A stretch of 64,000 nt of DNA from Nitrososphaera sp. (GCA_029263715.1 JAJUFP010000003.1:157543-221542), one strand, 5' to 3'; shown: positions 16,335-25,478, counted from the first letter of the stretch. Translations and numbers: made by a program. Notes: generated by a model not told the origin, from the letters alone.

Positions 16335-17278
16335 ACCAGGTCAACACCGCGGAACTGGATCACTACACCCCGGATCACATACCACCTGAAGTGCAGGTAT
16401 ATGGCTCAAAGCTGGACCAGCTGGGAGTCGGCAGGGCAGGCAAGCTTGGTGGGCTGATCCTCCGGCTGGAACGAGACGAGCAGAACGGCAAGACGTCGGT
16501 AAAGGAGCAGTACTCCCGAGTGCCGCTGTACACGCAGCGCGCCCTGTATCTGGAGGAAGCGCTGCCTTCCATGGCGTACATGTACATCATATCGCCATCC
16601 GGCGGGATACTTCAGGGGGACCGCTATCGAATGGACATAACGCTGAGGAACAACGCGCTTGCCCACATCACCACACAGGGCGCAACCCGGGTTTACAGGA
16701 TGGAAAAGAACTTTGCCACACAAATCGTCAACATCGACGTTGGCGAGGATTGCTACTTTGAGTACATACCCGACCAGATAATTCCTTACGTGGATTCCCG
16801 GTTCTACCAAATAGCCAACATCAAGGTGCACGACAACGCCACCATGCTGTATTCAGAGATAATGACGCCGGGAAGGGTGGCCAGAGGCGAGCTGTTCAAC
16901 TACGATATCTGTTACATGAAGGCCATCGGCAGGAATCAGAAAGACGACCTGCGGTTTGTAGACGTTGCCATTCTTGAGCCCAAAAAGCGGAGCATGAGGG
17001 CTTTTGGAGTTATGGAGAATTACGATACGGTGGGAAGCATGTATGTATTGACGCCGCGCAAGTACGTGCAGGAGCTCAATGCAGAGATCAATTCCGCACT
17101 AAGCGGCTTTTCAGACAAACTGTATGCAGGCGCCACCATACTCCCAAACGACTCCGGCGTAATCGTCAGAATGCTTGGCGATACCTTCAGCACACTTCGG
17201 AATGCCGTATTTGAAGTTGTAAGGACCACGAGGAAAAAGATCCTAAACGCACCGTTCAGCGGAATCAGAAAAGGATAG
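16331..17278 (+). CDS. ureD: Urease accessory protein UreD/UreH
   Basis: 315 residues; the ATG overlaps the ureG TGA. The beta-rich protein contains the UreD hallmarks YIISPSGGILQGDRYRMDI, then AHITTQGATRVYRM and the proline-tyrosine strand YIPDQIIPYVDSRFYQ. A later element, MTPGRVARGELF, matches the family's conserved GR...GE region. UreD is the scaffold that binds apo-urease and provides the route for nickel. It is the last gene of the accessory unit; the next genes are on the opposite strand. Confidence 0.94.
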   Translation: MNQVNTAELDHYTPDHIPPEVQVYGSKLDQLGVGRAGKLGGLILRLERDEQNGKTSVKEQYSRVPLYTQRALYLEEALPSMAYMYIISPSGGILQGDRYRMDITLRNNALAHITTQGATRVYRMEKNFATQIVNIDVGEDCYFEYIPDQIIPYVDSRFYQIANIKVHDNATMLYSEIMTPGRVARGELFNYDICYMKAIGRNQKDDLRFVDVAILEPKKRSMRAFGVMENYDTVGSMYVLTPRKYVQELNAEINSALSGFSDKLYAGATILPNDSGVIVRMLGDTFSTLRNAVFEVVRTTRKKILNAPFSGIRKG

Positions 17279-17280
17279 GC

Positions 17281-17433
17281 CTACCTTCTGCCGGTAATCA
17301 CGAACTCTCTTACGTTTACTTTGTGGCCGGTCTCTTGGCGATGGGCTTGCACATCCCACCGGTTGTCAAACACTGACTCGCATTCCTCGCACCAAGCCGT
17401 GATGCTCATGCGATGTTTGTCAAAGGCGTTCAT
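17281..17433 (-). CDS. Small C2H2-type zinc finger protein
   Basis: 50 residues from an ATG at 17433. WCEECESVFDNRWDVQAHRQ followed by ETGHKV gives a C-x2-C-x(12)-H-x(5)-H arrangement, a single classical zinc finger. Such one-finger proteins are common in archaea and are thought to bind DNA, RNA or protein partners. It ends two bases after ureD on the other strand. The basic C-terminus (FVITGRR) would suit nucleic acid binding. The role is unknown. Confidence 0.7.
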   Translation of the reverse strand: MNAFDKHRMSITAWCEECESVFDNRWDVQAHRQETGHKVNVREFVITGRR

Positions 17434-17471
17434 GACAACACATTGCCGCGCAGAGTAGAAATATCTTTTGG

Positions 17472-17654
17472 TTACCTGATTATTATCGATGCGTTGATGG
17501 GGTCTACACCAAACTGGCCTCTGATGAAGTCCAGCAGCTGACGGTAACAGCCATCGCCCTCAAAGGTCTTTGTAACAAGAACGCCATCGAAAACCGAGGC
17601 GTGCACGGAAATCCTGTCGTTTTCCAGCACCAGCTGCATGAGGACTTCGCTCAT
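17472..17654 (-). CDS. Small hypothetical protein
   Basis: 60 residues from ATG at 17654, with an alpha/beta-like composition: VLMQLVLENDRISVHASVFD, then GDGCYRQLLDFIRGQFGVDP. No family is recognised. It lies 38 bases upstream of the zinc-finger gene on the same strand and could be co-transcribed with it. Short length makes it uncertain, but the balanced composition and lack of a competing frame favour a real gene. Confidence 0.5.
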   Translation of the reverse strand: MSEVLMQLVLENDRISVHASVFDGVLVTKTFEGDGCYRQLLDFIRGQFGVDPINASIIIR

Positions 17655-17728
17655 AGATGCTATTAGAAGCAGATGGAATTTAACGTTAGTCTGCTGTTCG
17701 CAACGATTTGGAAAGGATCTGGAAATAT

Positions 17729-17739
17729 GTTATAATAAT
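17729..17739 (+). promoter_or_regulatory. TATA-like box of msrB
   Basis: TTATAATAATT about 25 bases before the ATG at 17760, consistent with a leaderless transcript. Confidence 0.45.
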
Positions 17740-17759
17740 TAATCATCGTTTTCTAGGTT

Positions 17760-18149
17760 ATGGAAGAAGAAAAGACCGAGGAGTGGAAGGAAAAGCTAAC
17801 AGAAGAACAGTACGAGGTATGCAGGATGAAGGGCACGGAGATGCCGTTTACCGGCGAGTACTGGAACTGCAAGGAAAAGGGCATTTACAGGTGCACCTGC
17901 TGCGGAGCCGAACTGTTTGATTCAGAGACAAAGTTTGACTCGGGTACTGGCTGGCCAAGCTTCTGGGCACCTGCAGAGATGAAGAACCTGAAATTCCAGA
18001 TGGACAGCAGCCATGGCATGAGAAGGATTGAAGTAATGTGCGACAAGTGCGGCTCGCACCTAGGTCATGTATTTGATGATGGGCCTGATCCTACCGGAAA
18101 GCGGTACTGCATAAATTCCGTCTCACTGAAACTTGACAAAACCAAATAA
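17760..18149 (+). CDS. msrB: Peptide methionine-R-sulfoxide reductase MsrB
   Basis: 129 residues. Two CxxC pairs (CTCCGAELF and [10 protein letters not shown]) form the structural zinc site. [11 protein letters not shown] is the family signature, and the catalytic Cys lies in RYCINSVSL near the C-terminus. The enzyme reduces R-methionine sulfoxide in proteins, a repair step after oxidative damage. The missing Cys in the GTGWPSF region implies the resolving thiol comes from elsewhere or that thioredoxin acts directly. It is a single-gene unit with its own TATA-like box. Confidence 0.95.
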   Translation: MEEEKTEEWKEKLTEEQYEVCRMKGTEMPFTGEYWNCKEKGIYRCTCCGAELFDSETKFDSGTGWPSFWAPAEMKNLKFQMDSSHGMRRIEVMCDKCGSHLGHVFDDGPDPTGKRYCINSVSLKLDKTK

Positions 18150-18174
18150 AATACATTTTTTGAACTTTTACGTT

Positions 18175-18597
18175 TTAGTAGCCTGAAAAGCTGGGTTTCC
18201 TGCTGCTCTTCTGCAGCTGGTCTACTACTTGCTGGAATTCCTGGTACCGGGACTCCAGGTACGGAGAGACAAAGAAAACAACACCGTATCTTTCTCCCTG
18301 CTTTATCACAAGGTTGTTCTTTTCCAACACCTTCAGGTGATGCTGGATTGCTTTGTAATCCAGACCTAGGGCTGATGCAATCTGGTTAGTATTACACGGC
18401 CTTTCCTTTAGCAGCAAAACAATGTTGATGCGAACGGACCAACCCTGAGTCCCTGCAAACAGGTACAGAAAGAATCTAACCGCGTCAGCATCCAATGGTC
18501 TTGCATCACTGTCATGCAGCGTTTTGTTCAGATTGCCCATCTGGATACTGCCCAGCGCTTTGTAATCCGAGACAACATCTGAAATCCTGTCTTCCAT
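18175..18597 (-). CDS. Winged-helix transcriptional regulator (ArsR-like)
   Basis: 140 residues. The central part (about 50-105) forms a winged helix: VRINIVLLLKERPCNTNQIA, then ALGLDYKAIQHHLKVLEKNNLV with a wing at QGERYGVVFFVS. This is the ArsR/MarR-like layout used by many archaeal regulators. A C-terminal helix (YQEFQQVVDQLQKSS) may mediate dimerisation. No metal-binding cysteines typical of metal-sensing ArsR proteins are seen. Target genes are unknown; the RHH-MEDS-like protein gene is encoded just upstream on the same strand. Confidence 0.8.
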   Translation of the reverse strand: MEDRISDVVSDYKALGSIQMGNLNKTLHDSDARPLDADAVRFFLYLFAGTQGWSVRINIVLLLKERPCNTNQIASALGLDYKAIQHHLKVLEKNNLVIKQGERYGVVFFVSPYLESRYQEFQQVVDQLQKSSRKPSFSGY

Positions 18598-18648
18598 CTA
18601 GGCTGCGCGTCCTTTCAAAATATTTAATAATTTTCACTTACCGGCGTC

Positions 18649-19389
18649 TTACAGTAAGCCACTCTCACTTTCCGTGATGGCCCTTTTGATGACGATGTCG
18701 TGGCATTCCATGAAAAGGTCCTGGACATCGGCGGGAAGAGAGTTGTACATGCATATCACGCTAATGGGGCTGTCAAACTTTTGAACAAATTCGTGAAAAC
18801 CTCTCTCAATGCTGAGGGCGTCTTCGTACCTCTTTTGTTCAATCAGTTTGCCGGGAAGCGTACCCAAGACATTGAGGCCGGATTTTCCTTTTTTCTTGGC
18901 CAGCTGAGCCAGATGATTCAGATGCTTCTGGGCCAGTTCCAGAGAAAAGGCGCCGTTCACGTAACATTCCTCTGCATGCATTATCATCATGTCTTGTGAT
19001 TTGAACATGGAATTTGCGTCCTCAACTGCCTTGTCCAGAAGACCGACAAAAGCAAACTCGTCCTGTCTTGAAATGAAAAAGACGCTGATCTGGTTCAGCG
19101 CGGCGCTGCGGTCCATGAAGGCCTTCAGGATCTCGTTGACGTGCGGCTCCCCGGTAGTAGTCAGAACAAGATGATCGTGATCCTTCATGTTCATGATAAA
19201 ATCATGTATCGACTGCAGGTTGTTGTAAAATTTTTCCTGCTCGTCAAGGAAATCGTTGATTATATGCCGCAATAGCTCGGTCTTGTTGGACATGCCCATG
19301 GACTTGGCCCTGGGCGTTTCAAGGAACTGCTCAAGGCGTTTGACCATCAACTTTGGCAGATTGATGTAGTACCAGTCCTGGCGGCCCAC
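18649..19389 (-). CDS. Ribbon-helix-helix protein with MEDS-like sensory domain
   Basis: 246 residues. The N-terminus (WYYINLPKLMVKRLEQFLET, then SNKTELLRHIINDFLDEQEK) looks like a ribbon-helix-helix DNA-binding or dimerisation unit. The rest has the feel of a MEDS domain, the RecA-like sensory domain of DcmR: a strand-helix alternation ending in ISVICMYNSLPADVQDLFMEC and a conserved HDIVIKR. Such proteins may sense a small molecule and regulate transcription. The domain call is by pattern only. It is in the same orientation as the winged-helix gene downstream. Confidence 0.55.
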   Translation of the reverse strand: MGRQDWYYINLPKLMVKRLEQFLETPRAKSMGMSNKTELLRHIINDFLDEQEKFYNNLQSIHDFIMNMKDHDHLVLTTTGEPHVNEILKAFMDRSAALNQISVFFISRQDEFAFVGLLDKAVEDANSMFKSQDMMIMHAEECYVNGAFSLELAQKHLNHLAQLAKKKGKSGLNVLGTLPGKLIEQKRYEDALSIERGFHEFVQKFDSPISVICMYNSLPADVQDLFMECHDIVIKRAITESESGLL

Positions 19390-19473
19390 ATCTTTCGGTT
19401 CTGAGCGTTGCTATTTAATTTTCTGATGTTCTCATTACACTTATAACATTCAGGCATCGCATATCTTCTTCGT

Positions 19474-20178
19474 TTGCCAATCAAGGTTTTCGCAGTTGAC
19501 ATAGATGGGACCCTGACGGAGAATGGGGGCGGAGCCGTGCATCTTGCCGCTCTTGCAAAACTCCGGTACCTCGAAAAGCTTGGCCACAACGTCATCTATG
19601 TCACTGGCAGATCGTCCATTGAAGCGTACGTGCTGGCAGTATTTGGGGGGACCACGCGGCTGGCAGTCGGCGAGAATGGCGGCGCGATAACGGTTGCCCC
19701 GCAAGAGCATTATCTTTTGGCAAGCAAGGAAAAATGCATGACCGGTTACGAAATTCTCAAGAAAAGCATCGACGGCGTCCAAATAAAGCCGGTCTTTCCA
19801 AGGATGACTGAAGTCGTCATGCTGAGAACCTTCGATATAAGGGAAGGCCAAAAGATCCTTGACGAGCAGGGCCTTCCACTTTACCTAAATGACAGCAAGT
19901 ATGCTTACCATATCAACGAAAAAGGCGTTGACAAGGCCCTTGGATTGAAACAAGCTCTGCGCATGCTCAAGGCCGAACCAGAAGAGGTGGTGGGCATAGG
20001 CGACAGCGAAACAGATATCCCCATGTTTGACGTCTGTTCGTGCAGCATCGCGCTTGGGCATGCAGAAGATAACGTCAAGCAACGGGCATCGCATGTTGTA
20101 CCCGGAAAGGAGGGCACCGGGCTTGTGGACGCCATAGACTACGTCGCGCTCAACTACCTGGGAGTAAAGCTGCCATGA
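19474..20178 (+). CDS. Phosphoglycolate phosphatase (archaeal HAD type)
   Basis: 234 residues from a TTG. HAD motif I is VFAVDIDGTLTENGG, where the two Asp are catalytic. Motif II is VTGRSS, the basic motif lies near KALGLKQAL, and motif IV is GIGDSETDIPMF. Together with length this matches archaeal phosphoglycolate phosphatases of the Cof/SPP-like group, which dephosphorylate 2-phosphoglycolate. Related HAD enzymes with other sugar phosphate substrates cannot be excluded. The stop overlaps the argS ATG, so the two genes are coupled. Confidence 0.85.
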   Translation: MPIKVFAVDIDGTLTENGGGAVHLAALAKLRYLEKLGHNVIYVTGRSSIEAYVLAVFGGTTRLAVGENGGAITVAPQEHYLLASKEKCMTGYEILKKSIDGVQIKPVFPRMTEVVMLRTFDIREGQKILDEQGLPLYLNDSKYAYHINEKGVDKALGLKQALRMLKAEPEEVVGIGDSETDIPMFDVCSCSIALGHAEDNVKQRASHVVPGKEGTGLVDAIDYVALNYLGVKLP

Positions 20179-22076
20179 CTTTTCGGCTGCTTATCGATGA
20201 AACAAGAAAAATAGTGGCTGCCAGCCTTGCTGATGCCGGTTATCCTGACGTCCAGTTCGACGTTTCAGAGCCGCCAAAAAAAGAATTTGGCGACCTTACC
20301 TGCAACGTGGCCTTCCAGCTTAGCCGGCATTTGAAAAAGCCGCCACCAAAAATAACCGCAGAGCTTGTCGAGCGCATCAGACCTTACATCAATAAAGACA
20401 GGCCGGCGGTACTTTCCGTCGAGCCGCATCCTGCCGGCTACATCAACTTCAAGGCAAACTATGGCTGGCTGTCGCCCTTCACGCTTAGGAAGGCACTTGA
20501 AAATCCTGACGAGTACGGACGATATGATGTCGGCGGCGGAAAGCACGTGGTCATAGAGCATACCAGCGTCAACCCAAACAAGGCGCTGCACGTGGGCCAC
20601 GTGCGAAACGTGATTCTTGGGGACACGCTGTACAGGATAATGAAGGCCGCCAACCACAGAACCACCGTCCTTAACTACGTCGATGATTCCGGCCTGCAGG
20701 TTGCAGACATCGTCATCGGTTTCAAGTTTGCCGGCTTTCCAGTAGACACGCCGGCCGGCCAGAAGTTTGACCAGTACTGCGGCGATGAGGTGTACGTCAA
20801 GGTAAACCAGCTTTACGAAAAGGACCCCGCGCTGGCAGAAAAAAGAAAGCTGGTCTTAAGGGAGATCGAGGAAGGAAAATCAGAACTGGCCAGATTTGCG
20901 GCAGAGATCACGCTTCGCGTTCTAAGAGAACAGCTCAAGACCTGCTGGCGCATGAAGGTGCGTTATGACCTTTTGAACTTCGAATCCCACATCGTTGTCT
21001 CCAAGATGTGGAGCAAAGCCTTTGAGCTGCTTAAAAAAGAAGGCCTAGTCAAGCTGGAGCAAGAGGGCAAGAACAAGGGCTGCTGGATAATCGAGGTTGC
21101 AGAAGAAGAGGACAAGGTCCTGGTCAGAAGCGATGGCACGGCTACCTACATGGCCAAAGACATCCCCTATGCAGCATGGAAGCTTGGGCTCGTTGAAGAT
21201 CCGTTTCTTTACCGCGAATTTTCAGATCAGTGGGATGGCTCAACCCTTTATGCAACAACACTGGACGCAGGATCCGAGAAACAGTTCAACGCTGGCGACA
21301 TGGTAATAACCATAATCGACTCGCGGCAGGCCCGGCTCCAACGTATAATATCGATGGTGCTGTCCAAGATAAGCACAGAAAAAAAGCATGACTATCGTCA
21401 CCTGGGTTACGAAGCAGTGACGCTGAGCGCCAACACTGCCAGGATGCTAAATATCGATATCGGGGACCGCCAGTTCATGCACATGTCTGGAAGGAAGGGC
21501 ATCTACGTCAGCGCAGACTATGTCCTGAACCAGCTGCACTCAAAGGCAAGAGAAGAGGTCAAGACAAGAAACCCCGAATTTTCCGACGACCAGCTGGACG
21601 CAATAGCAGAGGAAATAGCCATTTCAGCGCTGCGCTACAACATGATAAAACAGGATCTGGACAAGATGATCACCTTTGACATCAGCGAATCTCTAAGCCT
21701 TGAAGGTGATACGGGTCCGTACCTACAGTACGCCTACGCCCGCTCGCAACGCATACTGGAAAAAGCAGGCATGGATGCAACTGCAGATGCCAGGTTTGAG
21801 CTGCTGACTTTGCAAGAAGAGGTCTCCCTGATAAAGGAAATTGCCAAACTCGACTTGGTCGTGGAAGACGCAGCCAAATCCCTCAGCGTAAAATCGCTTG
21901 CACGGTACGCATCATCGCTGGCAACCACGTTCAACCTGTTCTATGAAAAGGCACCCGTGATCAGAGAAGCAGACCCGGAAAAGCGGATGGCAAGGCTTGG
22001 ACTTGTAAAGGCGTTTGGAATCGCTCTTAAAAACTCGCTTGACATACTGGGAATAAGTGCGCTAAACAAGATGTAA
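20175..22076 (+). CDS. argS: Arginyl-tRNA synthetase
   Basis: 633 residues, class I synthetase. The N-terminal Add-1 domain is followed by EHTSVNPNKALHVGHVRN, where HVGH (residues 139-142) is the HIGH motif. A degenerate second signature appears around HMSGRKGIYVSADYVL. The C-terminal helical anticodon-binding domain contains EGDTGPYLQYAYARSQRIL, diagnostic of ArgRS. The enzyme charges tRNA-Arg using ATP. It overlaps the upstream phosphatase gene by four bases. Confidence 0.96.
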   Translation: MTFRLLIDETRKIVAASLADAGYPDVQFDVSEPPKKEFGDLTCNVAFQLSRHLKKPPPKITAELVERIRPYINKDRPAVLSVEPHPAGYINFKANYGWLSPFTLRKALENPDEYGRYDVGGGKHVVIEHTSVNPNKALHVGHVRNVILGDTLYRIMKAANHRTTVLNYVDDSGLQVADIVIGFKFAGFPVDTPAGQKFDQYCGDEVYVKVNQLYEKDPALAEKRKLVLREIEEGKSELARFAAEITLRVLREQLKTCWRMKVRYDLLNFESHIVVSKMWSKAFELLKKEGLVKLEQEGKNKGCWIIEVAEEEDKVLVRSDGTATYMAKDIPYAAWKLGLVEDPFLYREFSDQWDGSTLYATTLDAGSEKQFNAGDMVITIIDSRQARLQRIISMVLSKISTEKKHDYRHLGYEAVTLSANTARMLNIDIGDRQFMHMSGRKGIYVSADYVLNQLHSKAREEVKTRNPEFSDDQLDAIAEEIAISALRYNMIKQDLDKMITFDISESLSLEGDTGPYLQYAYARSQRILEKAGMDATADARFELLTLQEEVSLIKEIAKLDLVVEDAAKSLSVKSLARYASSLATTFNLFYEKAPVIREADPEKRMARLGLVKAFGIALKNSLDILGISALNKM

Positions 22077-22122
22077 GCATGTTGGATTGATTTTTATCAC
22101 CTATGTTTTTGTTATCCGTTTA

Positions 22123-22938
22123 TTGAAGATTCAGGAAGGCTCGTACGTTCTGCTATTCCATACCTCTCGTAAGAAGTGGCTGACCAAGGTAGCGGCCGGC
22201 AAGAAGATGCATACGCACCTTGGGATCATCGATATTGGGTCGACCATCGATATGGAATACGGATCTGTCATCAGAACAACCGAGGACAAGGTGATCTTCC
22301 TTATCGAGCCGACCATCCACGATTTTGTCATGAAGTCAGAACGCAAGACCCAGATAGTATATCCAAAGGACCTTGGATTCATTGCCGCCAGAACAGGCTT
22401 GAAGAACGGTTCTAGGGTTTTGGAAATAGGAACCGGAAGCGGTGCGGCAGCCACATACTTTGCAAGCATCGTCAAGCCCGATGGTCATATCTACAGCTTT
22501 GACGTAAACCCGGACTTTATGGAAATAGCCAAGCGGAATCTGGAAAAGGCCGGCATGTTACAGTACGTTACTTTGCACCAGCACGATCCGCACCAGGGAG
22601 TTGATGTCAGAGAAGCCGACGTTGCCCTAGTCGATCTGGGAGACCCTTGGACGGTGCTTGACCAAGTGCACGAGGCGCTGAAAGGCAGCGGCGCTTTCGT
22701 GGCCATATGCCCCACCATGAACCAGATCGAAAAGACTGCGACAGAATTAAAGAAAAAGGGCTTTGTCGACATAGAGTCAGTCGAGCTTTTGATACGCAAC
22801 ATGGAGGCAAGGGAAGGCATGACCCGGCCGTCGATGCGCATGATCGGTCATACCACTTATCTGGTGTTTGCAAGAAAGGTTCAGCGCAAAGTTGAAGCGC
22901 CCGTTGAAGAAGAAAATGAAGAAGACGAAGAGGGTTAA
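22123..22938 (+). CDS. trmI: tRNA (adenine-N1)-methyltransferase (TrmI family)
   Basis: About 271 residues from a TTG at 22123 (LKIQEGSYVLLF), preferred because the in-frame upstream codons are AT-rich and lie in the promoter region. The N-terminal beta domain is followed by YPKDLGFIAARTGLKNGSRV. The SAM-binding loop is VLEIGTGSGAAATYFASIV, followed by SFDVNPDF and DVALVDLGDPW. The enzyme makes m1A at position 57/58 of tRNA. The C-terminus is acidic (EEENEEDEEG), an extension beyond the catalytic core. It converges on the DUF192 gene with a four-base overlap. Confidence 0.9.
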   Translation: MKIQEGSYVLLFHTSRKKWLTKVAAGKKMHTHLGIIDIGSTIDMEYGSVIRTTEDKVIFLIEPTIHDFVMKSERKTQIVYPKDLGFIAARTGLKNGSRVLEIGTGSGAAATYFASIVKPDGHIYSFDVNPDFMEIAKRNLEKAGMLQYVTLHQHDPHQGVDVREADVALVDLGDPWTVLDQVHEALKGSGAFVAICPTMNQIEKTATELKKKGFVDIESVELLIRNMEAREGMTRPSMRMIGHTTYLVFARKVQRKVEAPVEEENEEDEEG

Positions 22939-23471
22939 TTTTCTATCTGGAACTCCACGTTGGTTCCGTCCACCACGTTGTATTTATTGGCAAAGCCTGC
23001 CACAGTCTCCAGCACGTAAAGCGACTCCTCTTCTGGCGTGTAATTGGGGCATGTGATTCCGCACGGCTCAAGGCTGTGCTCTACATGCACGACTTGCTTG
23101 TTGCTGTCCAGCCAGATTATGTCTATGGGAAATTTCATCCCCTTCATCCAAAACGAATGCCGACTTTCTGTGTTAAACAAAAACAGCATGGCCTCGTTTT
23201 CGTCCATGCTGTCCCTGACTGACAGGCCCTTGCTCTTCTTTTCCTGCGTGTCTGCAATGTCTGTTATCAACTGCACACCGTTTACAACCACCGTAGTCTG
23301 ATCGTAGCCCTCAAGCCCCGCTGGCTCAACAACAGGCGAGCCGGCCTCATTTTCAACAACCTCGGGCTGTCTTTCAACGACCCTTTCTACAGGCATGTAA
23401 AATGCAAGGAACGCCGCGATTACTGCAGCCACTGCTCCTGCGGATATGATGATCACTGTGCCGATGCGCAA
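22935..23471 (-). CDS. Membrane-anchored DUF192 protein
   Basis: 178 residues. Residues 4-25 (GTVIIISAGAVAAVIAAFLA) form a signal anchor, then a charged linker leads to a DUF192 domain from about 65. Signatures are SKGLSVRDSMDENEAMLFLF, then FWMKGMKFPIDIIWLDS and SLYVLETVAGFANKY. DUF192 proteins are small beta-barrels of unknown function, usually exported. Two cysteines in EPCGITCPNY could form a disulphide outside the cell. It overlaps the end of trmI on the other strand. Confidence 0.87.
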   Translation of the reverse strand: MRIGTVIIISAGAVAAVIAAFLAFYMPVERVVERQPEVVENEAGSPVVEPAGLEGYDQTTVVVNGVQLITDIADTQEKKSKGLSVRDSMDENEAMLFLFNTESRHSFWMKGMKFPIDIIWLDSNKQVVHVEHSLEPCGITCPNYTPEEESLYVLETVAGFANKYNVVDGTNVEFQIEN

Positions 23472-23504
23472 TGCAGATTTGTGGTAGTTCTTGTTATTTA
23501 GAGG

Positions 23505-24683
23505 TCACGCTATCGGCCTTGACAGCTTTAGATGAACCGTCTGCAAACTTTGCTTGTTCTGGATTATGCGGGCCTCGTTTCCTGTCAGCCTAAAGTATGA
23601 TAGCAGCACAAACGCGCAGAGAAGTGCATTTCTGCCGTCGGTCTTGGACTGCAGGCTGACAATGTTGTTGCTCTTGTCGTACTTTAGCCCTCCAAGGCAC
23701 GTTATCTTGAGCACCGAGTCTGCTACATCCAGCATCTCTGCTGCCTTTATGTCTGCAAGCCTCAAACCATACTGCTTTTCAATCACATCCAAGAGCTCGA
23801 TGGATGGATCCTCGCCGTTGATGGCGTAATCCAAAATATGTGCAGAAATCCCGTTTTCTAGCATCTTTGACAGTTCAAAGGCCTTTGCAAGGGCCACGGG
23901 CTGCGCATTGAGCACGTACTTTAGGTCGGTTGCCCTGTTCCATGCATCCTCAAATCTTGCTAGCTGGGCAGCGCCGTACACATCCAGAGACATGAAAAGC
24001 GCTGCCTTGCCGTTGCGGCTGTCTACAGAAACCATGGATCTTGAGTCAAATATAATCACACTTGACTGGACGGCAGCCATCCGGACTTCGATGCCGTCTG
24101 GCAGTAATGACAGGCTCTCACTTCCTGCGCATTGCGTATCGACAACCAGCCTGATGCGAACGCCGTTAGTCAGCGCCCTCACCAGCTGGCTCTTGCATTG
24201 CGATAGGAGCCGCAGCCCCCAGCTGTCCAGCGTTGCAGTTACTGAGGATCTGGAGCTTGCGACAAGATTGCCAACCTTTGACAGGGCTGAGTCCGGGTCC
24301 AGTATGAAGTAGCGTCTCTCCTCAGAACTTTTCGGGCGCTGGCCTTCGTCGTTGATTTTTTGCAGCCGCTCGACAATCTTTCTCATGCTTTTGACGCGTC
24401 GTTCATGAAGGTTCAATATCTCGCCAAAGGCTTCCTCCGGCGGGATGGCGCTGCATATCAGCGGCTTTTGTTTTGAGACCACGGCAAGCCGCTTCTTTTC
24501 CAGCTTCTTGACGGTCTGGTAAACCTTGGTGCGCGGCAGATTGGCATAATACGCAAGATCGCTGGCAGCCAGCGAGCCCTTGCCTATCATTGTAAGGTAA
24601 GCCTTGGCCTCGTACTTGGAAAGCCCGAACTCCTCCAAGCTGGCCGGAAGGTCGCCATTAGCGATAGACTTTTCAGCAAGCAT
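23505..24683 (-). CDS. TrmB-like transcriptional regulator
   Basis: 392 residues. The N-terminal winged helix (EEFGLSKYEAKAYLTMIGKG, then LPRTKVYQTVKKLEKKRLA) matches the TrmB family of archaeal sugar- or metabolite-sensing regulators. A coiled region follows (about 80-115). The central part resembles a phospholipase D-like or ligand-binding domain (VSVDSRNGKAALFMSLD). The C-terminus is unassigned. It stands divergently before the first ESCRT-III-like gene across 171 bases. Control of cell-division genes is possible by position, but no operator is seen. Confidence 0.75.
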   Translation of the reverse strand: MLAEKSIANGDLPASLEEFGLSKYEAKAYLTMIGKGSLAASDLAYYANLPRTKVYQTVKKLEKKRLAVVSKQKPLICSAIPPEEAFGEILNLHERRVKSMRKIVERLQKINDEGQRPKSSEERRYFILDPDSALSKVGNLVASSRSSVTATLDSWGLRLLSQCKSQLVRALTNGVRIRLVVDTQCAGSESLSLLPDGIEVRMAAVQSSVIIFDSRSMVSVDSRNGKAALFMSLDVYGAAQLARFEDAWNRATDLKYVLNAQPVALAKAFELSKMLENGISAHILDYAINGEDPSIELLDVIEKQYGLRLADIKAAEMLDVADSVLKITCLGGLKYDKSNNIVSLQSKTDGRNALLCAFVLLSYFRLTGNEARIIQNKQSLQTVHLKLSRPIA

Positions 24684-24854
24684 ACAGCGCAGGTTTATGG
24701 AAAAACAAGGTAAGTCGGTTGGTCAAACATATTGCATCAAATTTCAAAAAAATGCTGATCTGTCACCGCCAGTGCATGTTACCGCGGTGACAGGACCTAC
24801 CTGTACATGGGCAGTATTATCCGGACTGTAGAAATGCTAAGCCAGTGATACGAT

Positions 24855-25478
24855 ATGGCTTCCAAATGGGTTAAATCAGAATCGCTAATTGAAGACGGTG
24901 TAATCGCCTCGCCCAAGCCTGGCGGTCCGCTGAGGCCCCGGCTCGAGGTTGTTCAAAGAAGGATCGAGAACCAGGTAAAGAGGCTTGACGAGCTTCAGTC
25001 AAGCCTGAAGGCAAAGGATGAAGAGACCTTCAAAAAGCTCATGGCTTCTGTCCGGGAAAACAATGCACAGTACTCCACCGTGCTTTCAGCAGACCTGGCC
25101 AAGGCAAGACAGATGAGCAGGACCGTGGCAGTGGCCAAGGTCACTTTAGAAAAGATCCATGCCAAGCTGACCTCGGTTTCAGACTTTGGCGATCTGGTAA
25201 TAGTGCTGAGCCCGACTATGGCCGTCGTAAGAAGCATCAAATCGTCATTGACGCCCCATGTGCCGGAGATGGAAGAAGAACTCGGGATTGTCTCAGAGCT
25301 GCTGAGCGGTATTCTGGTCGATGCAGGCCAGGTTGGCGGCTACACCATCAACTTTGAGACGGCAAACGAAGAAGCAGTCAGGCTGATAGAAGAAACATCG
25401 CAGATAGTAGAACAGAAGATGAAAGAGGAATACCCCGGCATACCTGATTTCCCAACAATCCAGTCAAGAGTTGTCTAA
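24855..25478 (+). CDS. cdvB: ESCRT-III-like cell division protein (CdvB family)
   Basis: 207 residues. Apart from a short basic N-terminus it is almost entirely helical and coiled, with the Snf7-like pattern. Helices run through VVQRRIENQVKRLDELQSSL, RQMSRTVAVAKVTLEKIH and FGDLVIVLSPTMAVVRSIKS. The C-terminus holds a proline-bearing segment, EYPGIPDFPTI, resembling a MIM2 motif that binds the MIT domain of CdvC. It lacks the winged-helix tail by which some CdvB proteins bind CdvA. These proteins polymerise at the division site. A second paralogue and cdvC follow on the same strand. Confidence 0.85.
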   Translation: MASKWVKSESLIEDGVIASPKPGGPLRPRLEVVQRRIENQVKRLDELQSSLKAKDEETFKKLMASVRENNAQYSTVLSADLAKARQMSRTVAVAKVTLEKIHAKLTSVSDFGDLVIVLSPTMAVVRSIKSSLTPHVPEMEEELGIVSELLSGILVDAGQVGGYTINFETANEEAVRLIEETSQIVEQKMKEEYPGIPDFPTIQSRVV

